A stretch of 64,000 nt of DNA from Fusibacter sp963666805 (lineage in GTDB: Bacteria > Bacillota > Clostridia > Peptostreptococcales > Acidaminobacteraceae), in assembly GCA_963666805.2 (NCBI GenBank), contig CAXXWR010000007.1:868001-932000 (forward strand). The letters are read 5' to 3'. Of the stretch, positions 53,777-62,604 are shown one piece after another (position 1 is the first letter of the stretch; each line of letters begins with the position of its first letter). The notes under the pieces are model-generated. The model searched no databases. It was not told the origin of the DNA and saw nothing but the letters and a program-made list of their open reading frames with translations. The translations under genes and the position numbers were made by a program.

Positions 53777-54457
53777 ATGACAATCGGTAACCGCATCAAA
53801 GCAAGAAGACAATCGCTTGGCTATAGTGTCGATCAGCTGGCAGACCTGATCGGTAAGAATCGTGCGACGGTCTATCGCTATGAAAACAACGACATTGAAA
53901 GCTTCCCTTCTTCACTGATAACGCTCTTGGCAAAAGCACTTAAAACGACTCCCTCGGCTCTTTTAGGCTGGGAAGATCAATCCATTAACAGTGAAGTCGA
54001 TTTAAACATTGGAAGCAGTCTAAATCATATCAGACAAGCTGAACGCATCAAGCAAGGCGCTCGGATTCCTGTTCTCGGAAAAGTAGCAGCAGGGATTCCT
54101 ATTGAAGCAATTGAAGACTATAATACTGAAGAATGGGAAGAAATTGGTGAAGAAATGGCATCCTATGCTGACTATTTTGCCCTTAAAATTAAGGGGCTTA
54201 GTATGGAGCCCAAATTCTCCGAAGGGGACATCGTCATCGTCCGTAAACAAGATGACATTGAATCAGGCGATATTGGTGTTGTGATGGTGGAAAATTCAGA
54301 AGCCACCGTCAAACGCATTATCAAACAAGACAACGGCATCTTACTGGTGGCTTCTAATCAAGCGGTTTATCCGCCTAAATTTTATGATTTTAAGGCCATT
54401 CAGTCCCTTCCAGTTAAAATTTTAGGCAAGGTGGTTGAACTGAGGGCTAAGTTTTAA
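53777..54457 (+). CDS. LexA/CI-like repressor with S24 peptidase
   Basis: A 226-residue repressor. HTH at residues 16-40 (YSVDQLADLIGKNRATVYRY). The S24 domain follows: cleavage site Ala-Gly in GKVAAGIPIEA (about 100), catalytic Ser in IKGLSMEPKFSEGD, catalytic Lys in EATVKRII. This predicts RecA-stimulated self-cleavage, so the tail genes would be induced by DNA damage (SOS). It binds most likely the two GTCGCAT-type operators between it and the activator. Only plus-strand gene of the tailocin locus. Confidence 0.92.
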   Translation: MTIGNRIKARRQSLGYSVDQLADLIGKNRATVYRYENNDIESFPSSLITLLAKALKTTPSALLGWEDQSINSEVDLNIGSSLNHIRQAERIKQGARIPVLGKVAAGIPIEAIEDYNTEEWEEIGEEMASYADYFALKIKGLSMEPKFSEGDIVIVRKQDDIESGDIGVVMVENSEATVKRIIKQDNGILLVASNQAVYPPKFYDFKAIQSLPVKILGKVVELRAKF

Positions 54458-54499
54458 GACCATCCCATATTGCTTCTTAGATTTACTTTTATATATACT

Positions 54500-55420
54500 T
54501 CATTTTCTATGGCTACATTTATTCCCTTCATCTGCTATAGCGTCTTTAACTTGCCCTAAAGGCCGAATAGACTTTTGACTGCCTACTGTTTCAAGTGACA
54601 AGGCCGCTGCCATGGCACTTTGTTTCAAATTGTCTTTAAGCGACAAGTCTTGGTCTAAACCGTAGGCAAAAGCACCATGAAAGATATCGCCTGCCCCTGT
54701 TGTATCAATGACTTTTACCTTATAGGCAGGCAGGTGACAAAGCTTACCCTCTTGCTCATAAAGCAAACCCCTCTCTCCCAACGTAATAACGGCTTGTTTC
54801 TGATTAATGGCTTTAACGGCATCAAAAATCATTTGACACTTGTGCCAATCTTCAAGGTGAAGGCTTTCACCCGTATACTGTCTGGCAAAATCTTCTGAAC
54901 ATACCAAATAGTCTACAAAACGTGCCACTTCAAGTGTGGATTCTCGGCACGTTCCCGCATCTATAACGGATAGGACCTGTGGGTAGCGTTTTATCATTTC
55001 AAGACTAAGTTGCTGCTCATGACCATCTGTTAAAATCACTTTAGGCGGCTTATTCAGTGCCTTGACTTCTACGTCAAATAAGAGGCTCGGATGGTTAAAA
55101 ATGGTCCGATTCCCAGTGCTTTGATCTACAAAAATGTAGCTATAAGGGGTCTGAACTTGGCTGGTTTGTATCAACAGTTGCCGGTTCACACCATAGCTTT
55201 CAAGGATTTTTTCTAAAATTTGACCATAAGTGTCGTGCCCCACTCGGCTGAGAAGGCTAACATCTGCCCCCCACAAGGCACACAAGCAGGCAGCATTAAA
55301 AGCGGGCCCGCCCCCTGAATAGTACGACTCATAAATCCTGTACTTTTGATTATCTCTTATGGGTCCTTTGACAGGTAGGGTTATATCGTAGGCGGACTGC
55401 CCAATACATAGTATACTCAT
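54500..55420 (-). CDS. PfkB-family carbohydrate kinase
   Basis: A 306-residue kinase: N-terminal GGGPAFNAACLCALWGADVS and C-terminal VIDTTGAGDIFHGAFAYGL with catalytic Asp. Last gene of the PTS operon. With the class II aldolase upstream it suggests that the sugar phosphate from the PTS is phosphorylated again and then cleaved. Sugar unknown. Confidence 0.9.
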   Translation of the reverse strand: MSILCIGQSAYDITLPVKGPIRDNQKYRIYESYYSGGGPAFNAACLCALWGADVSLLSRVGHDTYGQILEKILESYGVNRQLLIQTSQVQTPYSYIFVDQSTGNRTIFNHPSLLFDVEVKALNKPPKVILTDGHEQQLSLEMIKRYPQVLSVIDAGTCRESTLEVARFVDYLVCSEDFARQYTGESLHLEDWHKCQMIFDAVKAINQKQAVITLGERGLLYEQEGKLCHLPAYKVKVIDTTGAGDIFHGAFAYGLDQDLSLKDNLKQSAMAAALSLETVGSQKSIRPLGQVKDAIADEGNKCSHRK

Positions 55421-55427
55421 AGTGGCT

Positions 55428-56087
55428 TTATCTCCCTTTTAAAAAATCATCAATTTGATCCAGTATTAAGTCATAATTGACCTTATCAAAGTCGGTTACA
55501 TCTACTTCTATTAATTGACCGAGCTGAAACTGGTCATAGCCCCGATTAGCACACCGCTCTTTAAAGGTCGCCTCATCGACAAAGCACGAGGCTTTTGACC
55601 GTTCTTGACAGGTGTCTCCTTTATGGTATCGACTGACCAAATGTCCCAAATGTCGGCTGGAATCAAGATCTCTCGCTCTTGACCGCTCATAAAGTTTATC
55701 AATATCCCCCACCAATCTAAGCGTTAAAATATCATAACCGTAGGCCTGTCTCAAACTTTCAAGTTGCGGTCTTTGTTTTTGACTAAAAGGATAATCGGAT
55801 ACAATAAGAGCCCCCTCTTGCATGGCATTTTCAATCGCCTTATAATAAGCGCACCAAGCACTTTGTTCTAAGGCTCTTTTTTCTTCTATTGTATCAAATC
55901 CAAAATCATCCCACATTTTTTCTTTTAAATCATCTTGATTGATCGTCAAGGCTTTAGGGTGCCTTTTTAAAATTAACTGACAAAGGTAGGACTTTCCCGT
56001 CGCAGGATAGCCTGCAAGAAGGATTACTTTTTTGTTCACTCCTAAGGCGTGTGATGTACTTTGTGTCACTTGGTCAATTTGGCTCAT
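55428..56087 (-). CDS. AAA-type P-loop kinase
   Basis: ATG at 56087 (220 residues) is preferred for its GGGAG site. P-loop LLAGYPATGKSYLCQLIL near residue 22, then NQDDLKEKMWDDFGFDTIEE and VSDYPFSQKQRPQLESLRQ; similar to zeta-toxin/AAA_33-type small kinases. Within a sugar operon it may phosphorylate a sugar or derivative; no antitoxin partner is visible, so a toxin role is not favoured. Confidence 0.75.
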   Translation of the reverse strand: MSQIDQVTQSTSHALGVNKKVILLAGYPATGKSYLCQLILKRHPKALTINQDDLKEKMWDDFGFDTIEEKRALEQSAWCAYYKAIENAMQEGALIVSDYPFSQKQRPQLESLRQAYGYDILTLRLVGDIDKLYERSRARDLDSSRHLGHLVSRYHKGDTCQERSKASCFVDEATFKERCANRGYDQFQLGQLIEVDVTDFDKVNYDLILDQIDDFLKGR

Positions 56088-56128
56088 AAAAGACTCCCTT
56101 CCTTTAATAAAACTATGTATGAACATGC

Positions 56129-56184
56129 GTAAACAGTCCTTTCAGTAAACTTGGAAATGGTTGGCTACTGAATAAGACTGCTTA
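56129..56184 (-). other. Long intercistronic hairpin in PTS operon
   Basis: Arms of about 21 nt (56164-56184 and 56129-56149) pair around a 14-nt loop with a few G-U pairs. No T tract follows. It lies between the aldolase and kinase genes and probably marks an RNA-processing or stability point. Confidence 0.6.
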
Positions 56185-56205
56185 CACAGGTCTATTGCTG
56201 ATATT

Positions 56206-57051
56206 TTAGAGTCTAAACAATGATGCTTTGTCGATTATGATTGCTTTGATGCGGTCGTTTGCTGGACCTAGAAGCTTTCTCAGCGATGTCAGGGGAGTGA
56301 CGTCTTCTGCTGTAAAGGTTTGGCTAACCACTTCAATGTAAGATTTGTTAAGTTCTGTTCCCACGTTGATTTTTTTCATGCCTTCTCTAACACAGCGTTT
56401 CATATCTTCATCAGATACACCTGTGCCCCCATGAAGGACAAGTCCTGTTGAACCCAATTTAGCTTTTAAAGCTTCCAAAAGTTCATAGTTGATTTTTGCC
56501 TTTGACTTGTATTGACCATGTGTCGTTCCTATAGATACTGCTAGGGCATCAACAGCCGTTTCAGAAGCAAAATGTAGAGCGTCTTCTGGTCTGGTATACA
56601 TGGCATTATCTTTTGCCACGACAATCCCCTCTTCTGCACCACCTATTGATCCCACTTCGCCTTCTACGGAAACGCCGTGAGCATGAGCATAAGCCACGAC
56701 AGCTTGAGTGTTCTTGATGTTTTCTTCAATAGGAAGGGCTGACCCATCATACATCACAGATGAATAGCCGCAGTCAATGGCTCTTTTGATTTCGTCAATG
56801 TCCTTGCAGTGGTCCATGTGAAGCGCAATGTTGATTGTTGATTTTTCAGCAAGTGCCTTAACACTGGCTATGAGGGGTTCAAAACCAATATACTGTGCTG
56901 TTCCAAGTGAGGTTTGTAAAATCACTGGCACCCCTAATGTTTCTGCCGCTTCAACCATGGCTGGAATCATTTCAAAACAGTGGACATTAAAAGCTCCAAT
57001 TGCCCCTTTCCCTTCATTTTCTTTAAACATTTCAATTAAGTTTTTATACAT
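56206..57051 (-). CDS. Class II fructose/ketose-bisphosphate aldolase
   Basis: A 281-residue aldolase of the FbaA/GatY group. Zinc ligands and loop: INIALHMDHCKDIDEIKRA, VEGEVGSIGGAEEG and GLVLHGGTGVSDEDMKRCV. Splits a ketose bisphosphate into dihydroxyacetone phosphate and an aldehyde. Part of the PTS operon with PfkB. Confidence 0.93.
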   Translation of the reverse strand: MYKNLIEMFKENEGKGAIGAFNVHCFEMIPAMVEAAETLGVPVILQTSLGTAQYIGFEPLIASVKALAEKSTINIALHMDHCKDIDEIKRAIDCGYSSVMYDGSALPIEENIKNTQAVVAYAHAHGVSVEGEVGSIGGAEEGIVVAKDNAMYTRPEDALHFASETAVDALAVSIGTTHGQYKSKAKINYELLEALKAKLGSTGLVLHGGTGVSDEDMKRCVREGMKKINVGTELNKSYIEVVSQTFTAEDVTPLTSLRKLLGPANDRIKAIIIDKASLFRL

Positions 57052-57089
57052 TTTATGCCTTCTCTCTATGACTTCTCGCGCTATGCTTT

Positions 57090-57473
57090 TTAAATTTTGC
57101 CACGCAACATGTCTTTTGACATTTGCATCATTTCTTGTACTTTATCTAAATAAAATCGAACTTCCTCATCGTTCTTCGCTTGTGCTGCCAATTGTCTTTT
57201 TTTATTGTAAAGAGACATTAAATCCGTATAAGGTTTGCCCATCTCTCTTTTTATGGCTAAGCTTTTTTCATAGTAATAAATGGCTTTATCCCATGCTTCA
57301 GCCTTAAAATAAAGGGCACCGATGTCATTGATGATGGGCAATTGCTCCGCTTCATCAAGCCCCTCCAAGGTCTTTTCTTTTGCCTCTGCCTCTTGAATGA
57401 AGGCACTATAGTCGACCTTTTCTACTTCTGGTTCTTGGCGCTTTTCTTTCTTCTTTTTGCCAAATAAAAACAT
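57090..57473 (-). CDS. Small TPR protein
   Basis: ATG at 57473 (127 residues) has GGAGG 8 nt upstream. After a basic N-terminus (FLFGKKKKEKRQEP) come two TPR-like hairpins (IGALYFKAEAWDKAIYYYEK and the next). Role unknown; its place between transporter and aldolase suggests a scaffold. Confidence 0.75.
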   Translation of the reverse strand: MFLFGKKKKEKRQEPEVEKVDYSAFIQEAEAKEKTLEGLDEAEQLPIINDIGALYFKAEAWDKAIYYYEKSLAIKREMGKPYTDLMSLYNKKRQLAAQAKNDEEVRFYLDKVQEMMQMSKDMLRGKI

Positions 57474-57668
57474 GGGCAAAGCCTCCTTTTGCTTAAGATC
57501 TATCGTCAATCTTCATTTTTCTGTGTCTCAACGCTCTCAATACATTCTTTTTCACTTTTATGAATCCTTACGCGATTACTTGTACGACTGCTTTTATAAC
57601 TGCATCTATAATCCCTTGTACAACGGCCCGCATCATCGTTATAATCTGTTATTCTTGGCCACTATCCC

Positions 57669-58961
57669 TTAAAAGACACCAAAGATACTTTTAATAATCA
57701 TAAAGAAGAAACCAGTCACTACCGTATCCACATCTGTACAGGTGATGTTTTGGAATCCGATTTCGCCTAACATTGGTGCTAAGAAAGCTGGTAATAACAT
57801 GATGAAAATACCATGCGCAATACAGCCAATGACAACACCACGACGACCGCCCATTTTATTGGCAAATATACCTGCTGTACCACCTGCGAAGAAATTACTC
57901 ATGACACCAGGAATAACAAGTGGAACACCTAGTGCTGGAATCCCTGTGATTAGCATCCCGATTAATGACCCTACTGTTGTGAAAATAAAGCCCATAATCA
58001 CTGAGTTTGGCGCATATGGGAATAAAACAGGACAGTCAAGTGCAGGTTTTGCATTAGGAACAAGTCTTTGTGAAATACCTTGGAAAGCAGGAACGATTTC
58101 TGCTAATAAGAGGCGAACCCCTGAAAGTAAAACATAAAGGCCAACAACAAACTGCATGGCTTGTAAGAAAGCAAATATCATAAAGTTAGTTTCTCCAGCA
58201 TAAGGCGCACTGGCCTCTGGTCCTGCAATCCCTGCTACGATCAGGTAGAAAGGCACCATCACGACCATTACTGAAAGATAAGTGTCTTGTAAAAACTCAA
58301 GGCTTTTAGGCAATTTCAAATCTTCACATGATTTTGAGTTACCCCCCACAAGTTTTGCAATAAGAGCTGTAAACATATAACCAATGGTACAAAAATGACC
58401 TAAAGCAAAGTCATCACTTCCTGTAATCTTTCTAACAACTGGTTGTGCAAAGGCTGGCATTAAAGTGGCAAATGCACCCCCTACAATACTGGCAACTAGG
58501 ATGAGGGCTACCCCTCTAAGACCTGTAAACCATGCAAATACCACACAAAGTGTTGCTTCCCATAAAAGGGCTTGACCTGTTAAGAATATATATTTAAAAG
58601 GGGTTATTCTGGCTAAAATAATGTTGACTACAAATATCCCCGCTAGGGCAATGGCAATCTCACTGCCTAGTCCTAAGCTGTTCATGGCTTGACCATTGAT
58701 GGCTTCAATAGACGCCACTACACTTTCAAGGCCATTTAAACCAAACCCTTGATTAAAAATATCACCAAAATAGGCCAGCGAACCCTGCATAACCGAAGAC
58801 CCTGCCGCAAGAACCAAGAAGCCCAAGATGGTTTTCATTGTTCCAGAAATCACTGTCCCCACAGGTTTTTTCTGAAGTGCAAGCCCGAGTAGAGCGATTA
58901 ACCCAATAATGATAGCCGCTTGAGTTAATATATTATGAATAATAAAATTTAATACACCCAT
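57669..58961 (-). CDS. PTS IIC, ascorbate (UlaA/SgaT) type
   Basis: A 430-residue membrane protein with about 11 segments. The start LNFIIHNILTQAAIIIGLIA, LQKKPVGTVISGTMKTILGF and YIFLTGQALLWEATLCVVF match UlaA-type IIC proteins. It moves and phosphorylates the sugar with the separate IIA and IIB below. Substrate may be ascorbate-like or another polyol. Confidence 0.88.
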   Translation of the reverse strand: MGVLNFIIHNILTQAAIIIGLIALLGLALQKKPVGTVISGTMKTILGFLVLAAGSSVMQGSLAYFGDIFNQGFGLNGLESVVASIEAINGQAMNSLGLGSEIAIALAGIFVVNIILARITPFKYIFLTGQALLWEATLCVVFAWFTGLRGVALILVASIVGGAFATLMPAFAQPVVRKITGSDDFALGHFCTIGYMFTALIAKLVGGNSKSCEDLKLPKSLEFLQDTYLSVMVVMVPFYLIVAGIAGPEASAPYAGETNFMIFAFLQAMQFVVGLYVLLSGVRLLLAEIVPAFQGISQRLVPNAKPALDCPVLFPYAPNSVIMGFIFTTVGSLIGMLITGIPALGVPLVIPGVMSNFFAGGTAGIFANKMGGRRGVVIGCIAHGIFIMLLPAFLAPMLGEIGFQNITCTDVDTVVTGFFFMIIKSIFGVF

Positions 58962-58984
58962 GAATCATTACCTCCCGTAAAACA

Positions 58985-59275
58985 CTAAAGTACGCCCATT
59001 TCTTCTAAAACAGGCACCAATTTTTCTCTAATTTCATCCTTGTCAACCAACCGATTTAAAAAGATCGTTGGACAATTGACACTCACGCGTTCAAACTGTT
59101 TCTCAAAGTTCTTCCCCGAGATGATAATATCTGCATTTTGACCTGACACACTCGAAAGATCAATATGGTCCATTTTGGCTTCTACTCCTAGTTCATTGAG
59201 TAATTTTTCTGTTGTCATTTGGCAGGCAAAACTGCTACCTAGACCGTTGCCACAAACTGTTAAAATCTTTAACAT
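58985..59275 (-). CDS. PTS IIB, ascorbate type
   Basis: A 96-residue IIB. Phosphocysteine in LTVCGNGLGSSFACQMTTEK (Cys8). Co-located with UlaA-type IIC, 24 nt apart. Confidence 0.9.
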   Translation of the reverse strand: MLKILTVCGNGLGSSFACQMTTEKLLNELGVEAKMDHIDLSSVSGQNADIIISGKNFEKQFERVSVNCPTIFLNRLVDKDEIREKLVPVLEEMGVL

Positions 59276-59327
59276 AAAAACCTAACCCCTTCCCTCTGTA
59301 CTTTTCAGCACTCTGTCAATTTTACGA

Positions 59328-59585
59328 TTACAAACTTTGTCTAAAAAAAGCTTCTAAAGCTTCTGATGCAAGACCTTCATCAGCCCCTTCCACTTTTACT
59401 GTGATTGCTTCACCCTGTTTTACCCCTAAAGTCATAAGGGACAAGATACGTTTCAGATCAGCCGATTGTTGGCCTCTATAGAGCTCAATCTGACTGTCGT
59501 ATTGACGCGCTATGTCCACCAATTTCTTAGCGGGCCTTGCGTGAATTCCCACCTGTTCTCTAATGACGTATGAAAATGATTTCAT
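59328..59585 (-). CDS. HPr-like phosphocarrier lacking regulatory serine
   Basis: An 85-residue HPr. Catalytic His in GIHARPAKKLVDIARQ. At the Ser46 place (LKSIMGVM in Bacillus) it reads LKRILSLM, so Ser46 is Arg and HPr kinase could not act on it. Encoded inside the PTS operon, so it may be a dedicated donor for this IIA, independent of carbon catabolite control. AGGAGG before ATG. Confidence 0.9.
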   Translation of the reverse strand: MKSFSYVIREQVGIHARPAKKLVDIARQYDSQIELYRGQQSADLKRILSLMTLGVKQGEAITVKVEGADEGLASEALEAFFRQSL

Positions 59586-59606
59586 CGTCCACCTCCTCTG
59601 GTCTTA

Positions 59607-60059
59607 CTATAAGTGTCTTTCTGCTTCTATTAAAAATTCATAAACATGTTTTGAATCTCTTGCATTAAGGAGTTCTGCCACTTGGTCTGCATCCATAAAA
59701 ATACTGGATAAGACCCTCATGGCATCTAAGTGTGAATTGGGATCAGTTGCTGCTAAAGCAATTAAAATCCTCACAGGATCCCCTTCTTCTTCAAAGTAGA
59801 CCGGCTTTTCAAGAAGAGTCAAAGCCATTTGTTTCTTAATGACGCCATCCGTTGGGCGAGCATGAATCAGTGCCAAATCTTCTGCTAATACGTAATAGGG
59901 CCCAAATTCCTCTGTACTCTTTAAAACAGCCTTCTCGTATTGGTCTGTAATGTATCCGCCTTCTAATAAAGGGGCTAAACTAATGTGAATCGCTTGTTTC
60001 CAATTATCAATGTGTGAAAGTAACTTTATATTTTCAACGTGTAGCATATCTTCAATCAT
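59607..60059 (-). CDS. PTS IIA, mannitol/ascorbate type
   Basis: ATG at 60059 (150 residues) is chosen because GAAGG precedes it; the frame is open further up without ribosome site. Active-site His in LALIHARPTDGVIKKQMALT. Family IIA-2 (UlaC/MtlF-like). Passes phosphate from HPr to IIB. Confidence 0.87.
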   Translation of the reverse strand: MIEDMLHVENIKLLSHIDNWKQAIHISLAPLLEGGYITDQYEKAVLKSTEEFGPYYVLAEDLALIHARPTDGVIKKQMALTLLEKPVYFEEEGDPVRILIALAATDPNSHLDAMRVLSSIFMDADQVAELLNARDSKHVYEFLIEAERHL

Positions 60060-60242
60060 GAGAGTGCCTTCTTTCTTGATTAGTTTCATATTGCTTAATG
60101 TGATGCCTTTTGCGAATCTGTCTTGTCTTGTTAAAATAATTGTACCAATGCCTGCCGATATCTTGAAGTCCAAGCTCTTTCGGAAAACATTTGCAAGAAG
60201 ATGTACACATTTTAGAACATACTGTATAATCGCTTTTAACCT

Positions 60243-60271
60243 AAAAAAACCAGCACTTTTTAAGTGCTGGT
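60243..60271 (-). terminator. Terminator of the PRD regulator gene
   Basis: ACCAGCACTT and AAGTGCTGGT pair perfectly (10 bp, 3-nt loop) then TTTTTTT on the minus strand. Confidence 0.92.
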
Positions 60272-60327
60272 CCTATTGATTCATATTGCTTTCAATCGCC
60301 TTTAAGCGATTCGATTTCAAACAGGTA

Positions 60328-62379
60328 TTAACCGTCATTTCTCTTCTTAGTCGCTAGAATAGCTTTGAATTTCTGAATAATTTCTTGAGGCGTTTCCGAT
60401 TTTAAAAGGTCTTCTAAGTCGGCTTCTTCTTCAAATATAGTCATAATGTCATAGAGAATTTTAAGATGACTTTCTTGGTCTTCTGCTGCGAGCATTACTA
60501 CAACTTTGGCATGATCGGTTTCAGAAAAGGCAACTGCTTGCCTAAAGAAATGAATGGCACAATCCAAACGGTTAACACCCGCTTCTGGCTTGGCATGTGC
60601 CAAAATGACATGCGGTGTAATAAACATATAAGGTCCATAATACCGCAGTTGTTTTATAATATCTTCTATATAAGCCGCATGAATGCTACCAATTTCCATC
60701 AAATAGTCGCCAGCTGCCCAAAGGGACTGAGTCCACCTATAGGGGTTATCATGAATTTCAACCTTTCCCGTCTCAATCATGTCTAACAGACTCTTACGGG
60801 TTTGCTGGATGCCTATGAGATTTATTCCCTCACCTTTTTGCAAGTAGTCTTCAATCAATTTTTCTACTTTGTCATAATTTTCTTCTGAAATATAACGTTT
60901 GACAATGGCAAAAATCTCATGAGAATGAATCGCTTCAATTTGATTTTTAAGCTTCAAATGTCTTACCAAAACTTCCTTGTCTCGCCCTGTTAAAATGGGA
61001 TGAACTTGAATCACTGGAACGACACTTTTTAGTTTAACTGTACTCACAATAAAATCACACATTGCCTGTGCATTGTGAATCTTAGTTGCCGCCCTTATCC
61101 CCACAATCTCAACTTCTGGAAACATTTTTTTCATTTCTCGCTTTAGCATATTCCCTGTCGAAATGCCATTGGCACAAACGATTAGGACCCGTATCTTTTC
61201 ATGTTTGCTGGTGGAAATCGGCAAGTAAGCCCCAAAATGTAAGGCCAAATATGCCACTTCATTTTCAGGAATCGGTAAACCGATCTGTTTCTCTAAATAA
61301 CGACTAACTACCTTAGTAATTTCAAATAAATCAGGATATTCCCGCCTAATATCTTGATTAAGGGAATCCAGATTCTGAATCCCATATTGATACCGATACA
61401 TAGAAGAATTGATGTGGACAAAGAGCTGTCTCTCCAGTTCTTCTCGTCTTTCAAAACTAACACAGGCTACTTTTTCAAACTCTGATACAAGGGCCTTGGT
61501 AATCTCATAAGCGACCGCATTGGATGTGTTTTCAAATAAATCCTCTGAAGACGTGGCAATTCGTCCCCCTAACAAATGAATACACAAATAAATTTTTTCT
61601 TTTTCAATTAAAAAAGGAAAATATTTTTCTACCAACTGATATTCTTTGCGATTTTCCATCTCTTGTTTTTTCAAATCTTTAAATTCAATTTGTTCATTAC
61701 CGTGCTCCATAATAGGCAATAAAACTGCCAAAGACCGCCGATTATCAGGAACATATTCTACGCCTAACTCTTTCTCTAATTGTTTAAGTACCGCGTCATA
61801 ATGATTGATTTTATCTTGATCAATAAACTGAATACTACTATTGATAAAGACATTTTGGAGCTTTTGAAAGTTCAAGAGAAAGACCGCTCTAATCTTAATC
61901 ACATCACCCGTGATCGCATAGCCCTTTTTAGATTGGTATTCTAGCTTCAAATCGTATTTTTGAAGCTGATTTGTAACCACCCTTAGATCGTTAAAAATCG
62001 TATTACGACTCACCTTACAATATTGAGTCAATTCATCAATGTGAACCGCTTTTTCTAAATAAATAATGCCACAAATAATAATCTGGACTCTCTCCATGGG
62101 TGAGAAAACGTACACTTCTTCAACATCTGCCTCTTCAGTACAGTTTTCAATTTGAGTCCGCCTTTCATCATCGAGTAAGAGTCCCTTCCCTCGAACCACT
62201 TCTAATTCAGGGATGCCGTTGTACTGTAGCCATTCGTTAATACGGCAAAGATCGTAGTATATACTTCTTTGAGAAACACCCAAATCATTGGCGATTTGTT
62301 TTAATGAGAGATACGATTTTTGATTGAGAAGCATCTGAAGAATATCTTTACACCTTGTATTTAAATAACTAAAAGTCAA
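60328..62379 (-). CDS. PRD-containing transcription activator (MtlR/BglG type)
   Basis: TTG at 62379 (683 residues) after GGGGGG; a TTG at 62406 lies too near the promoter -10 (62419-62424). Domains: two N-terminal HTHs (LKQIANDLGVSQRSIYYDL; DELTQYCKVSRNTIFNDLR), two PRDs (about 170-380), IIB-like domain (IRVLIVCANGISTGNMLKRE) and C-terminal IIA-like domain (VILAHAKPEAGVNRLD). It likely activates the PTS operon according to phosphorylation by the PTS itself. It is followed by its own terminator and so is separate from the PTS genes. Confidence 0.9.
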   Translation of the reverse strand: MTFSYLNTRCKDILQMLLNQKSYLSLKQIANDLGVSQRSIYYDLCRINEWLQYNGIPELEVVRGKGLLLDDERRTQIENCTEEADVEEVYVFSPMERVQIIICGIIYLEKAVHIDELTQYCKVSRNTIFNDLRVVTNQLQKYDLKLEYQSKKGYAITGDVIKIRAVFLLNFQKLQNVFINSSIQFIDQDKINHYDAVLKQLEKELGVEYVPDNRRSLAVLLPIMEHGNEQIEFKDLKKQEMENRKEYQLVEKYFPFLIEKEKIYLCIHLLGGRIATSSEDLFENTSNAVAYEITKALVSEFEKVACVSFERREELERQLFVHINSSMYRYQYGIQNLDSLNQDIRREYPDLFEITKVVSRYLEKQIGLPIPENEVAYLALHFGAYLPISTSKHEKIRVLIVCANGISTGNMLKREMKKMFPEVEIVGIRAATKIHNAQAMCDFIVSTVKLKSVVPVIQVHPILTGRDKEVLVRHLKLKNQIEAIHSHEIFAIVKRYISEENYDKVEKLIEDYLQKGEGINLIGIQQTRKSLLDMIETGKVEIHDNPYRWTQSLWAAGDYLMEIGSIHAAYIEDIIKQLRYYGPYMFITPHVILAHAKPEAGVNRLDCAIHFFRQAVAFSETDHAKVVVMLAAEDQESHLKILYDIMTIFEEEADLEDLLKSETPQEIIQKFKAILATKKRNDG

Positions 62380-62418
62380 TTTACTGCCCCCCTTTTTCTT
62401 TGACAACTATCTCTTTTT

Positions 62419-62424
62419 ATTATA
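62419..62424 (-). promoter_or_regulatory. -10 element for the PRD regulator
   Basis: TATAAT on the minus strand, 40 nt upstream of the chosen TTG. The -35 is weak. Confidence 0.45.
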
Positions 62425-62569
62425 CATGGTTTGTTCCTTAGCATGTTGCAAAACGCAGCCCATATTTCTTCAATTAAACTTGCAAGCTTTTGCACAAAAA
62501 AGAATACATGGCCTTTAAAATAGATAAAAACAAAAGACGTTTTGGACATAAATATAGAATTTGGGGCGT

Positions 62570-62598
62570 AAAAAAAGCCAGCATCTTTTGATGCTAGC
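62570..62598 (-). terminator. Terminator of the SatD/membrane-protein unit
   Basis: GCTAGCATC and GATGCTGGC (one G-U pair, AAAA loop) then TTTTTTT on the minus strand; 7 nt past the stop at 62605. Confidence 0.92.
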
Positions 62599-62604
62599 TG
62601 ATGT

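Noticed and set aside
34858..54457. Ordinary prophage
   Set aside because: No integrase, att repeat, terminase, portal, capsid or replication gene is present; tailocin fits better.
55428..56087. Zeta-type toxin
   Set aside because: P-loop kinase features are shared, but no antitoxin gene is adjacent and it sits within a sugar operon.
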